Positions 18,187-26,761 of a stretch of DNA of 64,000 bases are shown here, piece after piece; position 1 is the stretch's first letter; every line of letters begins with the position of its first letter. Both the position numbers and the translations under genes were made by a program. The notes beneath the pieces were generated by a model. It saw nothing but the letters and a program-made list of their open reading frames with translations. It was not told the origin of the DNA and did no database searches. Origin of the DNA: Arcobacteraceae bacterium (GTDB lineage Bacteria > Campylobacterota > Campylobacteria > Campylobacterales > Arcobacteraceae); NCBI GenBank assembly GCA_021107755.1, contig JAIOSF010000014.1, positions 1 to 64,000 on the forward strand, read 5' to 3'.

Positions 18187-20001
18187 ATGAGAGAAATAAG
18201 AAACATCGCGGTTATAGCACACGTTGACCACGGTAAAACTACACTTGTAGATGAGCTTTTAAAACAATCTGGAACATTTGGGGAAAGAGATGAGCTTGAA
18301 GATAGAATGATGGATAGTAATGATATCGAAAAAGAAAGAGGTATCACAATCTTAGCTAAAAACACAGCGATTGACTATAAAGATGTAAGAATCAACATCA
18401 TTGACACTCCGGGCCATGCTGACTTTGGTGGAGAAGTTGAACGAGTTTTAAAAATGGTTGATTCTGTTTTATTACTTGTTGATGCTCAAGAGGGTGTTAT
18501 GCCACAAACTAAATTTGTTGTAAAAAAAGCACTTGAAATTGGACATAGACCAATTGTTGTTGTAAATAAAATAGATAAAGATGCAGCAGAGCCAGATAGA
18601 GTTGTTGATGAAGTATTTGACCTATTTGACCAAATGGGTGCGACTGAAGAACAACTAGAGTTCCCAGTTATATATGCAGCAGCAAAAAATGGTATCTCTA
18701 AATTATCTTTAGATGATGACAATGCTACTATGATACCACTACTTGATATGATCTTAGAAGAGGTACCAGCTCCAACAGGAAGTGATGAAAATGGTCTTCA
18801 ACTTCAAGTATTTACTCTAGGGTATGATAACTTTATTGGTAAAATTGGTATTGCTAGAATTTTTAACGGTACTATCTCTATGGGTGAAACTGTAACTTTA
18901 GTAAAAGCAGATGGTGAAAAAACAAATGGACGAATTACTAAACTCATTGGGTTTAGAGGTTTAGAAAAAATGGATATTCAAAAAGCAGGTCATGGTGATA
19001 TTGTTGCTATTGCTGGTTTTGAAACTGTTGATGTTGGAGATTCTTTATGTGATCCTAAAAATCCAATGCCACTTGATCCATTACATATTGAAGAGCCAAC
19101 ATTATCTGTAACATTTGCAGTTAATAACTCTCCACTAGCTGGAACAGAAGGGAAATTTGTAACTTCAAATAAAATCCAAGAGAGACTAGCAGCTGAGATG
19201 AACACAAATATTGCTATGCAATATGAACCAAAAGGTGATGCAGCATTTGAGGTAAGAGGAAGAGGTGAGTTACAAATCACTATTCTTGCAGAAAACATGA
19301 GAAGAGAAGGTTTTGAGTTTTCTATCTCTAGACCAGAAGTTATTGTTAGAATTGAAGATGGTGTAAAAATGGAACCATTTGAACATCTTGTATGTGATGT
19401 ACCTGATGAATTTACAGGGACAGTTATCGAAACACTTGGAAAAAGAAAAGCTGTAATGTCAAATATGATACCAATGAATGATGGACAAACAAGATTAGAG
19501 TTTGAAATTCCAGCTCGTGGTCTTATTGGATATAGAGGACAATTTTTAACAGATACAAAAGGTGAGGGTGTAATGAATCACTCTTTCTTAGAATTTAGAC
19601 CATATTCAGGAACTGTAACTAGTAGAATGAATGGTGCTTTAGTATCAACAGAAAATGGTGAAGCAGTATCATATTCAATCTTTAATCTTCAAGATAGAGG
19701 AGTTATGTTTATAGACCCTCAAGATAAAGTATATGCAGGTATGGTTATTGGTGAACACTCAAGAGCAAATGACCTTGATGTAAATCCAGTAAAAGCAAAA
19801 CAACAATCAAATGTAAGATCAAGTGGAGCTGATGAAGCTATCAAAATTATCCCATCAAGAGATATGTCTTTAGAACATGCTTTAGAGTGGATTGAAGATG
19901 ATGAGCTTGTTGAAGTTACACCTATTACTGTAAGAATCAGAAAAAGAGAACTCGATCCTTCAAAAAGAAGAAGAGCGGAAAAAGCAAAAAAAGGTTTATA
20001 A
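18187..20001 (+). CDS. typA: Ribosome-associated GTPase TypA/BipA
   Basis: A 604-residue translational GTPase acting in ribosome assembly and stress responses. GTPase motifs are AHVDHGKTT (G1), the RGITI switch region (G2), DTPGHADF (G3), NKID (G4) and an AAK segment (G5). Domains II, III and V plus the BipA-specific C-terminal domain follow ([19 protein letters not shown]). Length equals the usual 600-610. Its 3' end appears to be followed immediately by the YchJ-like gene in the +1 frame, with the ribosome site of that gene inside the last typA codons. Confidence 0.96.
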   Translation: MREIRNIAVIAHVDHGKTTLVDELLKQSGTFGERDELEDRMMDSNDIEKERGITILAKNTAIDYKDVRINIIDTPGHADFGGEVERVLKMVDSVLLLVDAQEGVMPQTKFVVKKALEIGHRPIVVVNKIDKDAAEPDRVVDEVFDLFDQMGATEEQLEFPVIYAAAKNGISKLSLDDDNATMIPLLDMILEEVPAPTGSDENGLQLQVFTLGYDNFIGKIGIARIFNGTISMGETVTLVKADGEKTNGRITKLIGFRGLEKMDIQKAGHGDIVAIAGFETVDVGDSLCDPKNPMPLDPLHIEEPTLSVTFAVNNSPLAGTEGKFVTSNKIQERLAAEMNTNIAMQYEPKGDAAFEVRGRGELQITILAENMRREGFEFSISRPEVIVRIEDGVKMEPFEHLVCDVPDEFTGTVIETLGKRKAVMSNMIPMNDGQTRLEFEIPARGLIGYRGQFLTDTKGEGVMNHSFLEFRPYSGTVTSRMNGALVSTENGEAVSYSIFNLQDRGVMFIDPQDKVYAGMVIGEHSRANDLDVNPVKAKQQSNVRSSGADEAIKIIPSRDMSLEHALEWIEDDELVEVTPITVRIRKRELDPSKRRRAEKAKKGL

Positions 20002-20002
20002 T

Positions 20003-20413
20003 ATAAAGTTTTCTATAAACTCTTTATGCCCTTGTGGAAGTGGTGACAAATATAAAAAATGTTGTCAACCTTTCCACAAAGGGAAACTCCCAAAATCTGC
20101 TGTAGAACTTATGCGGTCAAGATACTGTGCATTTGCACTCAATAATCCCAAATATATTATCAATACTACTCATCAAAATAATCAAGATTTTACAGAAGAT
20201 ACAGAAAATTGGTTAAAAGGTATACAAGACTTTTCAAATTCTTGTGAATTTAAGAATCTTCAAATTTTGGACTCCTATGAGGAGGAAAATCAAGCATTTG
20301 TGACATTTAAAGCAACAATATTTTGTGAAAATAAAAACTGTAGTTTTACTGAAAAAAGTAAATTCTTAAAAGAAAATGAAAAATGGCTCTATTTAAGTGG
20401 TATATTTTTATGA
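20003..20413 (+). CDS. YchJ-family SEC-C protein, apparent ATA start
   Basis: The open frame encodes a YchJ-like protein of about 136 residues. A SEC-C zinc motif (CPCGSGDKYKKCC, from 20027) is followed by the YchJ core MRSRYCAFA and an NTF2-like fold. The first standard start in frame is ATG 20111, which would remove the SEC-C motif. Upstream, back to the in-frame stop at 19931, there is no ATG, GTG or TTG. ATA at 20003 has AAGG at 19991-19994, 8 nt away, and lies 1 nt past the typA stop. I infer initiation at this non-standard codon. A sequencing error is the alternative. Function of YchJ is unknown. Confidence 0.68.
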   Translation: MKFSINSLCPCGSGDKYKKCCQPFHKGKLPKSAVELMRSRYCAFALNNPKYIINTTHQNNQDFTEDTENWLKGIQDFSNSCEFKNLQILDSYEEENQAFVTFKATIFCENKNCSFTEKSKFLKENEKWLYLSGIFL

Positions 20414-20456
20414 AACTTATTGTAAACTGTTGATACTTAATTAGAAAAGGAAAAAA

Positions 20457-20723
20457 ATGCAAATTTACGTTGGTAATATGAATTACAGAACTACAGAAGA
20501 GGATATCAACAAACTATTTAGCCAATACGGAGAAGTAGAATCAGTTAAACTGATCAGTGATAGAGAAACAGGAAGAGCTAAAGGATTCGGATTTGTAACT
20601 ATGAATGATGATAGTGCAGCAAAAGAAGCAATCGAAGCGTTAAACGAAAAAGAATTCGAAGGAAGATCTTTAAGAATTAACGAAGCAAAACCTAGAGAAG
20701 AAAGACCAAGAAGAGAATACTAA
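20457..20723 (+). CDS. RRM-type RNA-binding protein
   Basis: An 88-residue single RNA-recognition-motif protein. RNP2 is IYVGNM (residues 3-8) and RNP1 is KGFGFVTM (about 42-49), each with the aromatic residues that stack on RNA bases. A short basic tail (PREERPRREY) follows. Such small RRM proteins occur in cyanobacteria and Campylobacterota, are sometimes cold-regulated, and have unknown RNA targets. A strong ribosome site (AAAAGGAAAAA) precedes the ATG and a terminator follows. Confidence 0.93.
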   Translation: MQIYVGNMNYRTTEEDINKLFSQYGEVESVKLISDRETGRAKGFGFVTMNDDSAAKEAIEALNEKEFEGRSLRINEAKPREERPRREY

Positions 20724-20740
20724 TCTTTTTTTAGATCTTT

Positions 20741-20775
20741 AAAACCGTCATAGTTTTTACTATGGCGGTTTTTTT
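20741..20775 (+). terminator. Terminator after the RRM gene
   Basis: A 12-bp stem (20743-20754 with 20759-20770, one G-U pair) closes a 4-nt loop and is followed by a T-run. It begins 18 nt after the RRM stop. Confidence 0.9.
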
Positions 20776-20784
20776 ATGCTAACA

Positions 20785-20962
20785 TAGTAGCTCAATCCTA
20801 TATTCAGTTTTATTTAAGATTAAAGAAAATAGCTTTAGTAATTAACTTTTTTTATCTATCTAGGAAATCAATAATGCCTAAAATATTTGGCTATTTGTCT
20901 TCAAGTCGCGCGTAATTTTTTTGTTAATCTTAAATAAAACTGAATATAGGATTGAGCTACTA
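20785..20962 (+). mobile_element. MITE-like element with perfect 39-bp inverted repeats
   Basis: Positions 20785-20823 and 20924-20962 are exact inverted copies of each other (39 of 39). The left arm begins TAGTAGCTCAATCC and the right arm ends GGATTGAGCTACTA. They enclose 100 bp with no credible reading frame. If the outermost TA on each side is a target duplication, the arms are 37 bp and the arrangement fits Tc1/mariner-IS630-type insertion. It fills most of the 326-bp gap between the RRM gene and the YfgM-like gene; the rest holds the RRM terminator and the next promoter. No transposase is in the window. A large cruciform or RNA hairpin role is possible but less likely given the loop size. 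Confidence 0.72.
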
Positions 20963-21010
20963 ATATAAAAGCACTTTACAAATTTGATTTGCTCTTAAAT
21001 AAAATTTAGA

Positions 21011-21016
21011 TACAAT
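21011..21016 (+). promoter_or_regulatory. -10-like box for the YfgM-like gene
   Basis: TACAAT lies 33 nt before the GTG start of the YfgM-like gene, just beyond the MITE-like element. No clear -35 is seen. The preceding stretch from 20963 holds nothing else that I recognise. Confidence 0.4.
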
Positions 21017-21049
21017 AATCCCCATTATATTAAAATTAAGGTTTATACT

Positions 21050-21619
21050 GTGAGTTTAAAAGAGAATATTGACTATCTAAAAAAAGAGATCTCTACTGAA
21101 GAGAGTTTTATGGAGAGCTTTTTCAAAATTGAAAAAATCTATAAAAAATATAAATTAGCGATAATTGCAATAATCGCTATAATAGTTGTTGGGACAATTG
21201 GATACTATATTTCAAACTACATCCAACTTCAAAATAAAATTGCAGCAAACGAATCGTTTAACAAACTTTTAGAAAATCCAAATGATAAAGAAGCACTTGA
21301 TGCTTTAAAAGAAAAAAATAAAAAACTTTATGACATTGTACTTTTTATGCAAGACTCTAGTGCAACTACAGAAGTAGAATTTTTAAAAGAATTAAGTATT
21401 TATTCTCAAGCAATCAAAGAGCAAGATGTAGCTAAATTAACATCAGTAACTCAGGAACAAAACTTTTTATTAAAAGATTTTGCACTATTTAACAAAGCAT
21501 TAATATTGGTTCAAAAACAACAATATAAAGAAGCAAAAGAAGATATCAAGCAGATACCTGAAAACTCAAATTTAAATGTATTAGTAAAAATGCTAGAACA
21601 TTATCTATTGACAAAATAA
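21050..21619 (+). CDS. YfgM-like single-pass membrane protein
   Basis: A 189-residue protein with a GTG start and AAGG ribosome site. A cytoplasmic N-terminal segment is followed by one transmembrane helix (about residues 37-55). The rest is an all-helical, tetratricopeptide-like periplasmic domain. Architecture and linkage to a downstream BamB-like lipoprotein match the yfgM-bamB order of other Proteobacteria, where YfgM works with SecYEG and periplasmic chaperones. Sequence identity to E. coli YfgM appears low, so the call rests on fold and context. Confidence 0.6.
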   Translation: MSLKENIDYLKKEISTEESFMESFFKIEKIYKKYKLAIIAIIAIIVVGTIGYYISNYIQLQNKIAANESFNKLLENPNDKEALDALKEKNKKLYDIVLFMQDSSATTEVEFLKELSIYSQAIKEQDVAKLTSVTQEQNFLLKDFALFNKALILVQKQQYKEAKEDIKQIPENSNLNVLVKMLEHYLLTK

Positions 21620-21630
21620 AAAGGGCAATT

Positions 21631-22623
21631 ATGAAAAAATCAAGTTTATTACTACTAATAACTTTTGTTGTAGTATTGTTTCAAGGGTGTAGTTCAAAAA
21701 AATATTATGAACCAGAAGTGGTTTATGATAGTAATATTGCTGTATATGATTTAGGTTCTAAAATAACTAATATTAATAGTGATGGTGCTACACTTGATGA
21801 TGGAAAATTTGTCTCTAAAGAGGGATTATCAAGTGAATTTTTAGAAGAGGGGTACACTTTTCTTAATAAAAACAATGGCGTATTACTCTCAACAAATGAT
21901 GAATCTTTTTTAGCAATAACAAAAGATGGGCATACTGAAAAAATACAATTTGATAAAAATATTGTTTCTGCAACAATTGAAGATAATCTTGTAGCTATGA
22001 GTTTTATTGATAACTCTATCTCTTTATTTGATATAAAAGAGAAAAAAGTGGTTTTTAAAGAGTATTTTACAGTTTCTATTTTAAATGATATTCGAATCAC
22101 TAATCCTATTTTCTTAACAAGCCTTGTACTTTTCCCTACACTTGATGGGAAAATAGTAATTGTAGATAAAAATAAAAAAACAATCTATAAAACAATCAAC
22201 TTAGATCCACAAAATGATATCCATAATATTATATATCTGAATGCTATAGGAGATACTTTAGTTGCAGCAACACCAAATAAAATATTTAGTTTTGTAAATG
22301 GTCAAGTAAAGATTTTATCAGATGATATAAAAAATGTTGCTGTTAAAGGTAAAAACATTTTCGTATCAACTTTAGATGGTAGAGTACTAAAATATGATGA
22401 AAGACTTAATCTATTAGATAGTAAAAAATTTAAATTTGCAAAATTCCATGCTATGGTATATGGGGATAGTTTATATATCTTAGAATCTCAAGGCTATCTT
22501 ATACAAATAGATAATGATTTTCAAAATGTAGCTGTGATTGATTTCTCTTTTGATGAGAAAGAGAAAGTTATGGCAATTGATAATACAATTTATTTTGAAG
22601 ATAGCTATATAACTTTAAAATAA
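21631..22623 (+). CDS. BamB-like beta-propeller lipoprotein
   Basis: A 330-residue lipoprotein: the signal sequence ends in the lipobox FQGC with lipidated C20. The mature chain has repeating strand-rich units (for example SISLFDIKEKKVVFKE and IFVSTLDGRVLKYD) typical of a PQQ-like propeller, as in BamB of the outer-membrane protein assembly complex. It follows the YfgM-like gene by 11 nt, and the recombinase gene starts at its stop. The assignment to BamB is by fold and context rather than strong sequence match. Confidence 0.62.
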   Translation: MKKSSLLLLITFVVVLFQGCSSKKYYEPEVVYDSNIAVYDLGSKITNINSDGATLDDGKFVSKEGLSSEFLEEGYTFLNKNNGVLLSTNDESFLAITKDGHTEKIQFDKNIVSATIEDNLVAMSFIDNSISLFDIKEKKVVFKEYFTVSILNDIRITNPIFLTSLVLFPTLDGKIVIVDKNKKTIYKTINLDPQNDIHNIIYLNAIGDTLVAATPNKIFSFVNGQVKILSDDIKNVAVKGKNIFVSTLDGRVLKYDERLNLLDSKKFKFAKFHAMVYGDSLYILESQGYLIQIDNDFQNVAVIDFSFDEKEKVMAIDNTIYFEDSYITLK

Positions 22624-23459
22624 TGACTGATATTATAGTTGCTTTCAAAGAGCATTTAACTATAATTAAATCACTATCAACACATACTGTTGATGCTTAT
22701 ATCAGGGATGTAGAAGATTTTGAAATTTTTCTACTTCTTACAAAGACAAAACTACTAAACTCTACAAGTGAAGAGCTAATAGATTATCTCAAAACAATTA
22801 AAAATCCAAGAACTCAAAATAGACACCTAAGTAGTATCAATAGTTTTTATAACTTTTGTAATCAATCATTTGATATAGCAGATAAACCAAAAGCTTCTTT
22901 TGCAAAGTTACCAAAAACACTACCCAAATACCTATCCAATGAACAAATTATAAATAATCTACAACTTATAGATACTACAAAAGAGTTAGGTCTTAGAGAT
23001 TATGCAATGGTACTTTTTTTATATGCTACAGGGGTAAGAGTTAGTGAACTTATACAAATTAAAAAAAATGATATAGAAGATACTCTTATAAAAGTACTCT
23101 ATGCTAAAGGCTCCAAACAAAGAGTTGTCCCTATTGCACAAACAGCACTTGATGCTCTTTATAAATATCTTAACACAAGAAAAACAAAAAGTAATTATCT
23201 TTTTATTAACTATAAAGGGGAGCCAATAAGTAGAATCTCCGTTTATAAAATCACAAAAAAATACTTTAATGTATCTCCCCATGTATTTAGACACTCTTAT
23301 GCTACAAGTTTAATACTTGGCGGTGCAGATTTAATGGTAGTTAGTGAGCTTTTGGGACATACAAATATAGAAACAACCCAAATATATACCCACATACAGC
23401 AACAACACCTTAATGAAACAATCAAACAATATCATCCCTTAAATAGGAGATACTCATGA
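22623..23459 (+). CDS. Tyrosine recombinase, XerC/D/H type
   Basis: A 278-residue site-specific recombinase. The N-terminal SAM-like DNA-binding domain covers about 1-95. The catalytic residues are visible: Arg in ATGVRVSEL, Lys in AKGSKQR, HxxR in HVFRHSYATS, His in LLGHTNI and the nucleophilic Tyr in TQIYTH. Size and housekeeping context suggest the chromosome-dimer resolvase acting with FtsK at a dif site, as the single XerH of Campylobacterota does. No phage or integron genes adjoin. Overlaps lie at both ends (1 nt and 4 nt). Confidence 0.88.
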   Translation: MTDIIVAFKEHLTIIKSLSTHTVDAYIRDVEDFEIFLLLTKTKLLNSTSEELIDYLKTIKNPRTQNRHLSSINSFYNFCNQSFDIADKPKASFAKLPKTLPKYLSNEQIINNLQLIDTTKELGLRDYAMVLFLYATGVRVSELIQIKKNDIEDTLIKVLYAKGSKQRVVPIAQTALDALYKYLNTRKTKSNYLFINYKGEPISRISVYKITKKYFNVSPHVFRHSYATSLILGGADLMVVSELLGHTNIETTQIYTHIQQQHLNETIKQYHPLNRRYS

Positions 23460-24103
23460 TACTTTGTGATATAGGAAATACAACCTATCATTTTAAAACT
23501 AAAAATAGTGATTTTAAAATTGGTGTAAATGAAACACTAACCAAAATTAAAAGTTTAAAAAAACAGATATATTTTATAAGTGTGAATAAAAAAGCTACAA
23601 AAAAACTTTTAAAAAATTTTCCAAATGCAATTGATATCTCTAAATTCATTAACTTTAAAACATCCTATCAAGGGATGGGGATAGATAGACAAATTGTTTG
23701 TAAATATATTCAAAATGGGATTATAGTAGATATTGGAAGTGCAATCACTGTTGATATTATGAAAAAAGGTAAACATTTGGGTGGATTTATACTTCCAGGA
23801 ATTGGTGCATATAAAAGAATTTATCCAAATATCTCAAAAAAACTAGCCTTTAAATTTGATACTGATATAAATTTAGATAAAATTCCACTAATAACAAATG
23901 ATGCAATTAATTATTCAATTCTAAATTCAATAATTGCACCCATTAAAAATATTTACAAAAAATATAAGACACCAATTTATTTTACTGGTGAAGATAGTAA
24001 ACTATTACTCTCATATTTTGAAGAGATACCATATAAATATAAAAAGAATTTAATATTTAATAGTATGAAAAAAGTGATACATAAGAATATAAAAGGAAAA
24101 TAG
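23456..24103 (+). CDS. coaX: Type III pantothenate kinase
   Basis: CoaX phosphorylates pantothenate, the first step of coenzyme A synthesis. It belongs to the ASKHA fold: DIGNTTYHF is the phosphate loop, QGMGIDRQIVC the pantothenate-binding region, and IVDIGSAITVD the second phosphate motif with its Asp. GGFILPGIGAY also fits the family. At 215 residues it is short compared with the usual 240-260, as in Campylobacterota and Helicobacter. The ATG overlaps the recombinase stop by 4 nt. Confidence 0.87.
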   Translation: MILCDIGNTTYHFKTKNSDFKIGVNETLTKIKSLKKQIYFISVNKKATKKLLKNFPNAIDISKFINFKTSYQGMGIDRQIVCKYIQNGIIVDIGSAITVDIMKKGKHLGGFILPGIGAYKRIYPNISKKLAFKFDTDINLDKIPLITNDAINYSILNSIIAPIKNIYKKYKTPIYFTGEDSKLLLSYFEEIPYKYKKNLIFNSMKKVIHKNIKGK

Positions 24104-24709
24104 ATGTTAACAATAGCTCTACCAAAAGGTAGGATTGCAGAACAAACTTTAGAAAAATTTGAACAGGTTTTTAATGAAAAGTTTGTTTTTGAAGATAGAA
24201 AACTTATACTTAAAAAGGCTGGCTTTACTTTTTTAAATGTACGAAATCAAGATGTACCAACTTATGTTATGCATGGTGCTGCTGATTTAGGAGTTGTTGG
24301 ACTAGATGTACTTGAAGAGAAAGAGTATGATATTATTAAGTTACTTGACTTAAAAATTGGTCAATGTAAAGTTGCTATTGGATTGAAAGCTGGTGATACA
24401 ATAGATTGGACAAGATCAGAAATCACAGTTGCCACAAAACATGAAAAAATAGCAAAAAGATTTTTTGAACAAAAAGCTATGGCTGTAAATATCGTGAAAC
24501 TTTATGGTTCTATTGAACTAGCTCCACTTGTAGGTCTTAGTGATTGTATTGTTGATATTGTTGAAACTGGTGAAACCATGAGACAAAATGGTCTTGAGGT
24601 GGGTGATACTATTATGCAAAGTAGTGTTTATCTTATCTCAAATAAAAACTCTTACTATAGTAAAAAAGAGCTAGTACTAAATTTACGAGAAAAGCTTGCA
24701 ACCACTTGA
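24104..24709 (+). CDS. hisG: ATP phosphoribosyltransferase, short form
   Basis: HisG catalyses the first step of histidine synthesis, condensing ATP and PRPP. At 201 residues it is the short form lacking the C-terminal ACT-like regulatory domain and should need a HisZ partner, which is not in this window. Motifs: TIALPKGRIAEQT at the N-terminus, GAADLGVVGLDVL and the PRPP loop DCIVDIVETGETMRQNGL. It begins right after the coaX stop, and the methyltransferase gene starts inside its last codons. Confidence 0.95.
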   Translation: MLTIALPKGRIAEQTLEKFEQVFNEKFVFEDRKLILKKAGFTFLNVRNQDVPTYVMHGAADLGVVGLDVLEEKEYDIIKLLDLKIGQCKVAIGLKAGDTIDWTRSEITVATKHEKIAKRFFEQKAMAVNIVKLYGSIELAPLVGLSDCIVDIVETGETMRQNGLEVGDTIMQSSVYLISNKNSYYSKKELVLNLREKLATT

Positions 24710-25403
24710 CCTATATGCTACTATTGAAGAGCATCTTGACTTTAAAGAGGAGATTGAACATCTTTATAACTCTATTGCACACATAGTATTTGCAATCAAT
24801 CCAACTAGTGTCATTGATATAGGTTGTGGACAAGGTGACTTTTGTCAAATACTTGAATCAAATGGACTAAAAACTTTAGGTGTAGATTTAAGCCAAAAAC
24901 AAATCCAAATAGCAAAATCAAAAAAAATAGACGCTCAATGTATTGATATCAAAGATTGTAAAGAAAAATTTGACTGTGCTACTGCGGTATTTGATGTAAT
25001 AAATTATATCCCTAAAAATAATATCAAAGAGTTTTTAACCCACACCTATAATTTACTAGAAAACAATGGTTATTTTATCTTTGATATTAATAGTTTATAT
25101 GGTTTTGAAGAAGTGGCGCAAGGAACTCTTACAATAGATACTGACGATAAATTTATAGCTATAGATGCAAATTTTGAAGATAACTGTTTAGCTACAGATA
25201 TCACCTTATTTACAAAAGAGACAACTTTATATAAAAAAGATTATGGTACTATAAAACAATATTATCATGAAAATAAAGAGTTGAAAAAAATTCTTCAAGC
25301 TGTTGGGTTTAAAATAGAAAATATTATAAATTTTAACCTCCATAGTGATGAAGATTTTGATAAATTTATATTTGTATGTAAAAGGGTTAAAAATGATTTT
25401 TAA
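24696..25403 (+). CDS. Class I SAM-dependent methyltransferase
   Basis: A 235-residue protein with the SAM-binding glycine loop VIDIGCGQGDFCQIL (about residues 40-54), the acidic residue after strand 2 (LGVDLSQ) and a motif-III-like FDVINYIP. TTG start overlapping hisG by 14 nt, suggesting coupling. The substrate is unknown; the UbiE/Methyltransf_11-type core is too general to assign. The following SspB-like gene starts inside its 3' end. Confidence 0.78.
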   Translation: MQPLDLYATIEEHLDFKEEIEHLYNSIAHIVFAINPTSVIDIGCGQGDFCQILESNGLKTLGVDLSQKQIQIAKSKKIDAQCIDIKDCKEKFDCATAVFDVINYIPKNNIKEFLTHTYNLLENNGYFIFDINSLYGFEEVAQGTLTIDTDDKFIAIDANFEDNCLATDITLFTKETTLYKKDYGTIKQYYHENKELKKILQAVGFKIENIINFNLHSDEDFDKFIFVCKRVKNDF

Positions 25404-25857
25404 TGTAATAGAAGATGTTGAATATAAAGAGTTACTTGAGGGACAGATTTTTGAAGTTATCGAGTTTTTAATTGAAAAAGGGGAAGAGTTTTCAATCACT
25501 GCAAACATAAATGGAGTAAGTTTTAATCCAACCGTACCAGAAAGTATATCTGAATCGTTTCCACACTTCACACTATTTACACTTGCTAATTATACCTACA
25601 CTACAATACAACTAAATGAGACTAGTATTAGTTTTGAGACAGGATTTGGTGCTGAAAATTTTGGTTCAATAGTTACTATACCATTATATGCAATATTCCA
25701 AATAGTGATTGATGAATCAATATTATTTTTAAATCCTACTGCCACTGTAACTAAATATTTTCAGAAAAAAGAAGACGATAAAGAGGAATTATTAGATCAA
25801 GAAACTCGTTCTAAAAATGCTTTTATAATGAACACTAAAAATAAGAAATTATTTTAA
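25393..25857 (+). CDS. SspB-like ClpXP adaptor candidate
   Basis: A 154-residue protein whose layout parallels SspB, the adaptor that delivers ssrA-tagged proteins to ClpXP. An N-terminal helix (FEVIEFLIEKGEEFSI) is followed by strands and a segment FETGFGAENFGSIVTIPLYA that resembles the SspB pattern F-x-x-x-F-G...V-x-V-P-L-x-A. An acidic flexible linker (KKEDDKEELLDQE) and a short basic-hydrophobic tail (TKNKKLF) follow, where SspB carries its ClpX-docking peptide. I chose ATG 25393 (AAAGGG upstream); an earlier in-frame ATG at 25345 lies deep in the methyltransferase gene. The identification is by pattern only. Confidence 0.55.
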   Translation: MIFNVIEDVEYKELLEGQIFEVIEFLIEKGEEFSITANINGVSFNPTVPESISESFPHFTLFTLANYTYTTIQLNETSISFETGFGAENFGSIVTIPLYAIFQIVIDESILFLNPTATVTKYFQKKEDDKEELLDQETRSKNAFIMNTKNKKLF

Positions 25858-25866
25858 ACTAATACC

Positions 25867-26757
25867 CTATTGAGAAAGTAAATCTTTTAAACTTTGTTGA
25901 GGGTTTTTCCCATCAAGTATCAATTTTACTTCGTTTGCAATAGGAGTATAGATATTATTTTGGCTTGAGAGTTTATAGATAGCCTCAGCTGTTTTTACAC
26001 CCTCAGCTACCTCTCCTAACTCTTCTAAAATCAGATCAAGACTTTTTCCAGATGCTAAACCAAGTCCTACTCTAAAATTACGACTAAGGGTACTTGAAGC
26101 AGTTAAAAACAGATCCCCTGCTCCACTTAAACCTATAAAGGTATCTTTGTGTGAACCATAAAAGGAACCAAATCTATCCATCTCTACAAGTCCTCTTGAG
26201 ATTAAAGAAGCCCTTGCATTTTGTCCTAAGTGTAATCCATCACAAATACCACTTGCGATTGCTAATACATTTTTATAAGCCCCTGCAATCTCAGCCCCAA
26301 TCACATCATCACTATAATATGTTTTAATAAACTTTGGAAACAATGGTGCAAACTGTTCGTATAACTTTTTTGATGTAGAATTAAGAACAAGTGCTGTTGG
26401 TAACCCTTGTATCACTTCACTAGCAAAAGATGGCCCTGAGATAAAACCTAAGTTTTCATTAGGAACAAACTTTCCATAAATCTCTTTTAGAAAAGCACCT
26501 GTTGATGCTTCAATCCCTTTTGCAGCTACTAGTATTTTTTGATTTTTATAAATAAAATTTTCTTGTAACCACTCCCTTATTTGTTGTGCTGGAATTGCAA
26601 TAATTAAAAGCTCACAATTTAAAGCAGTCTCTAAATCTACAAAGTTTTCAATATCTCTTTTTGTTCTACTTGTGATCAAGCATTTTTGATTTTGGCTCAG
26701 TGCAAAATATAAAGCTTGTCCCCATTTTCCAGCACCTATAACACAAATAGAACTCAT
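25867..26757 (-). CDS. gpsA: Glycerol-3-phosphate dehydrogenase [NAD(P)+]
   Basis: GpsA reduces dihydroxyacetone phosphate to sn-glycerol-3-phosphate for phospholipid synthesis. The Rossmann motif is GAGKWGQAL. Family motifs GPSFASEV, GAYKNVLAIASGICDGL and GLSGAGDLFLT are all present. The 296-residue length is normal. It lies 4 nt downstream of gatB on the minus strand, within an operon with the SurA-like gene. Confidence 0.95.
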   Translation of the reverse strand: MSSICVIGAGKWGQALYFALSQNQKCLITSRTKRDIENFVDLETALNCELLIIAIPAQQIREWLQENFIYKNQKILVAAKGIEASTGAFLKEIYGKFVPNENLGFISGPSFASEVIQGLPTALVLNSTSKKLYEQFAPLFPKFIKTYYSDDVIGAEIAGAYKNVLAIASGICDGLHLGQNARASLISRGLVEMDRFGSFYGSHKDTFIGLSGAGDLFLTASSTLSRNFRVGLGLASGKSLDLILEELGEVAEGVKTAEAIYKLSSQNNIYTPIANEVKLILDGKNPQQSLKDLLSQ

Positions 26758-26761
26758 AGAT

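Noticed and set aside
19985-20005. Frameshift making a TypA-YchJ fusion at the A-run before the typA stop
   Set aside because: YchJ is in the +1 frame, whereas an A_AAA_AAA slip would move to -1; the typA protein is complete at its usual length.
22623-23459. Tyrosine recombinase as sign of a phage or integrative element
   Set aside because: No attachment sites, phage or transfer genes adjoin, and its neighbours are housekeeping genes, so a chromosome-dimer resolvase is more likely.
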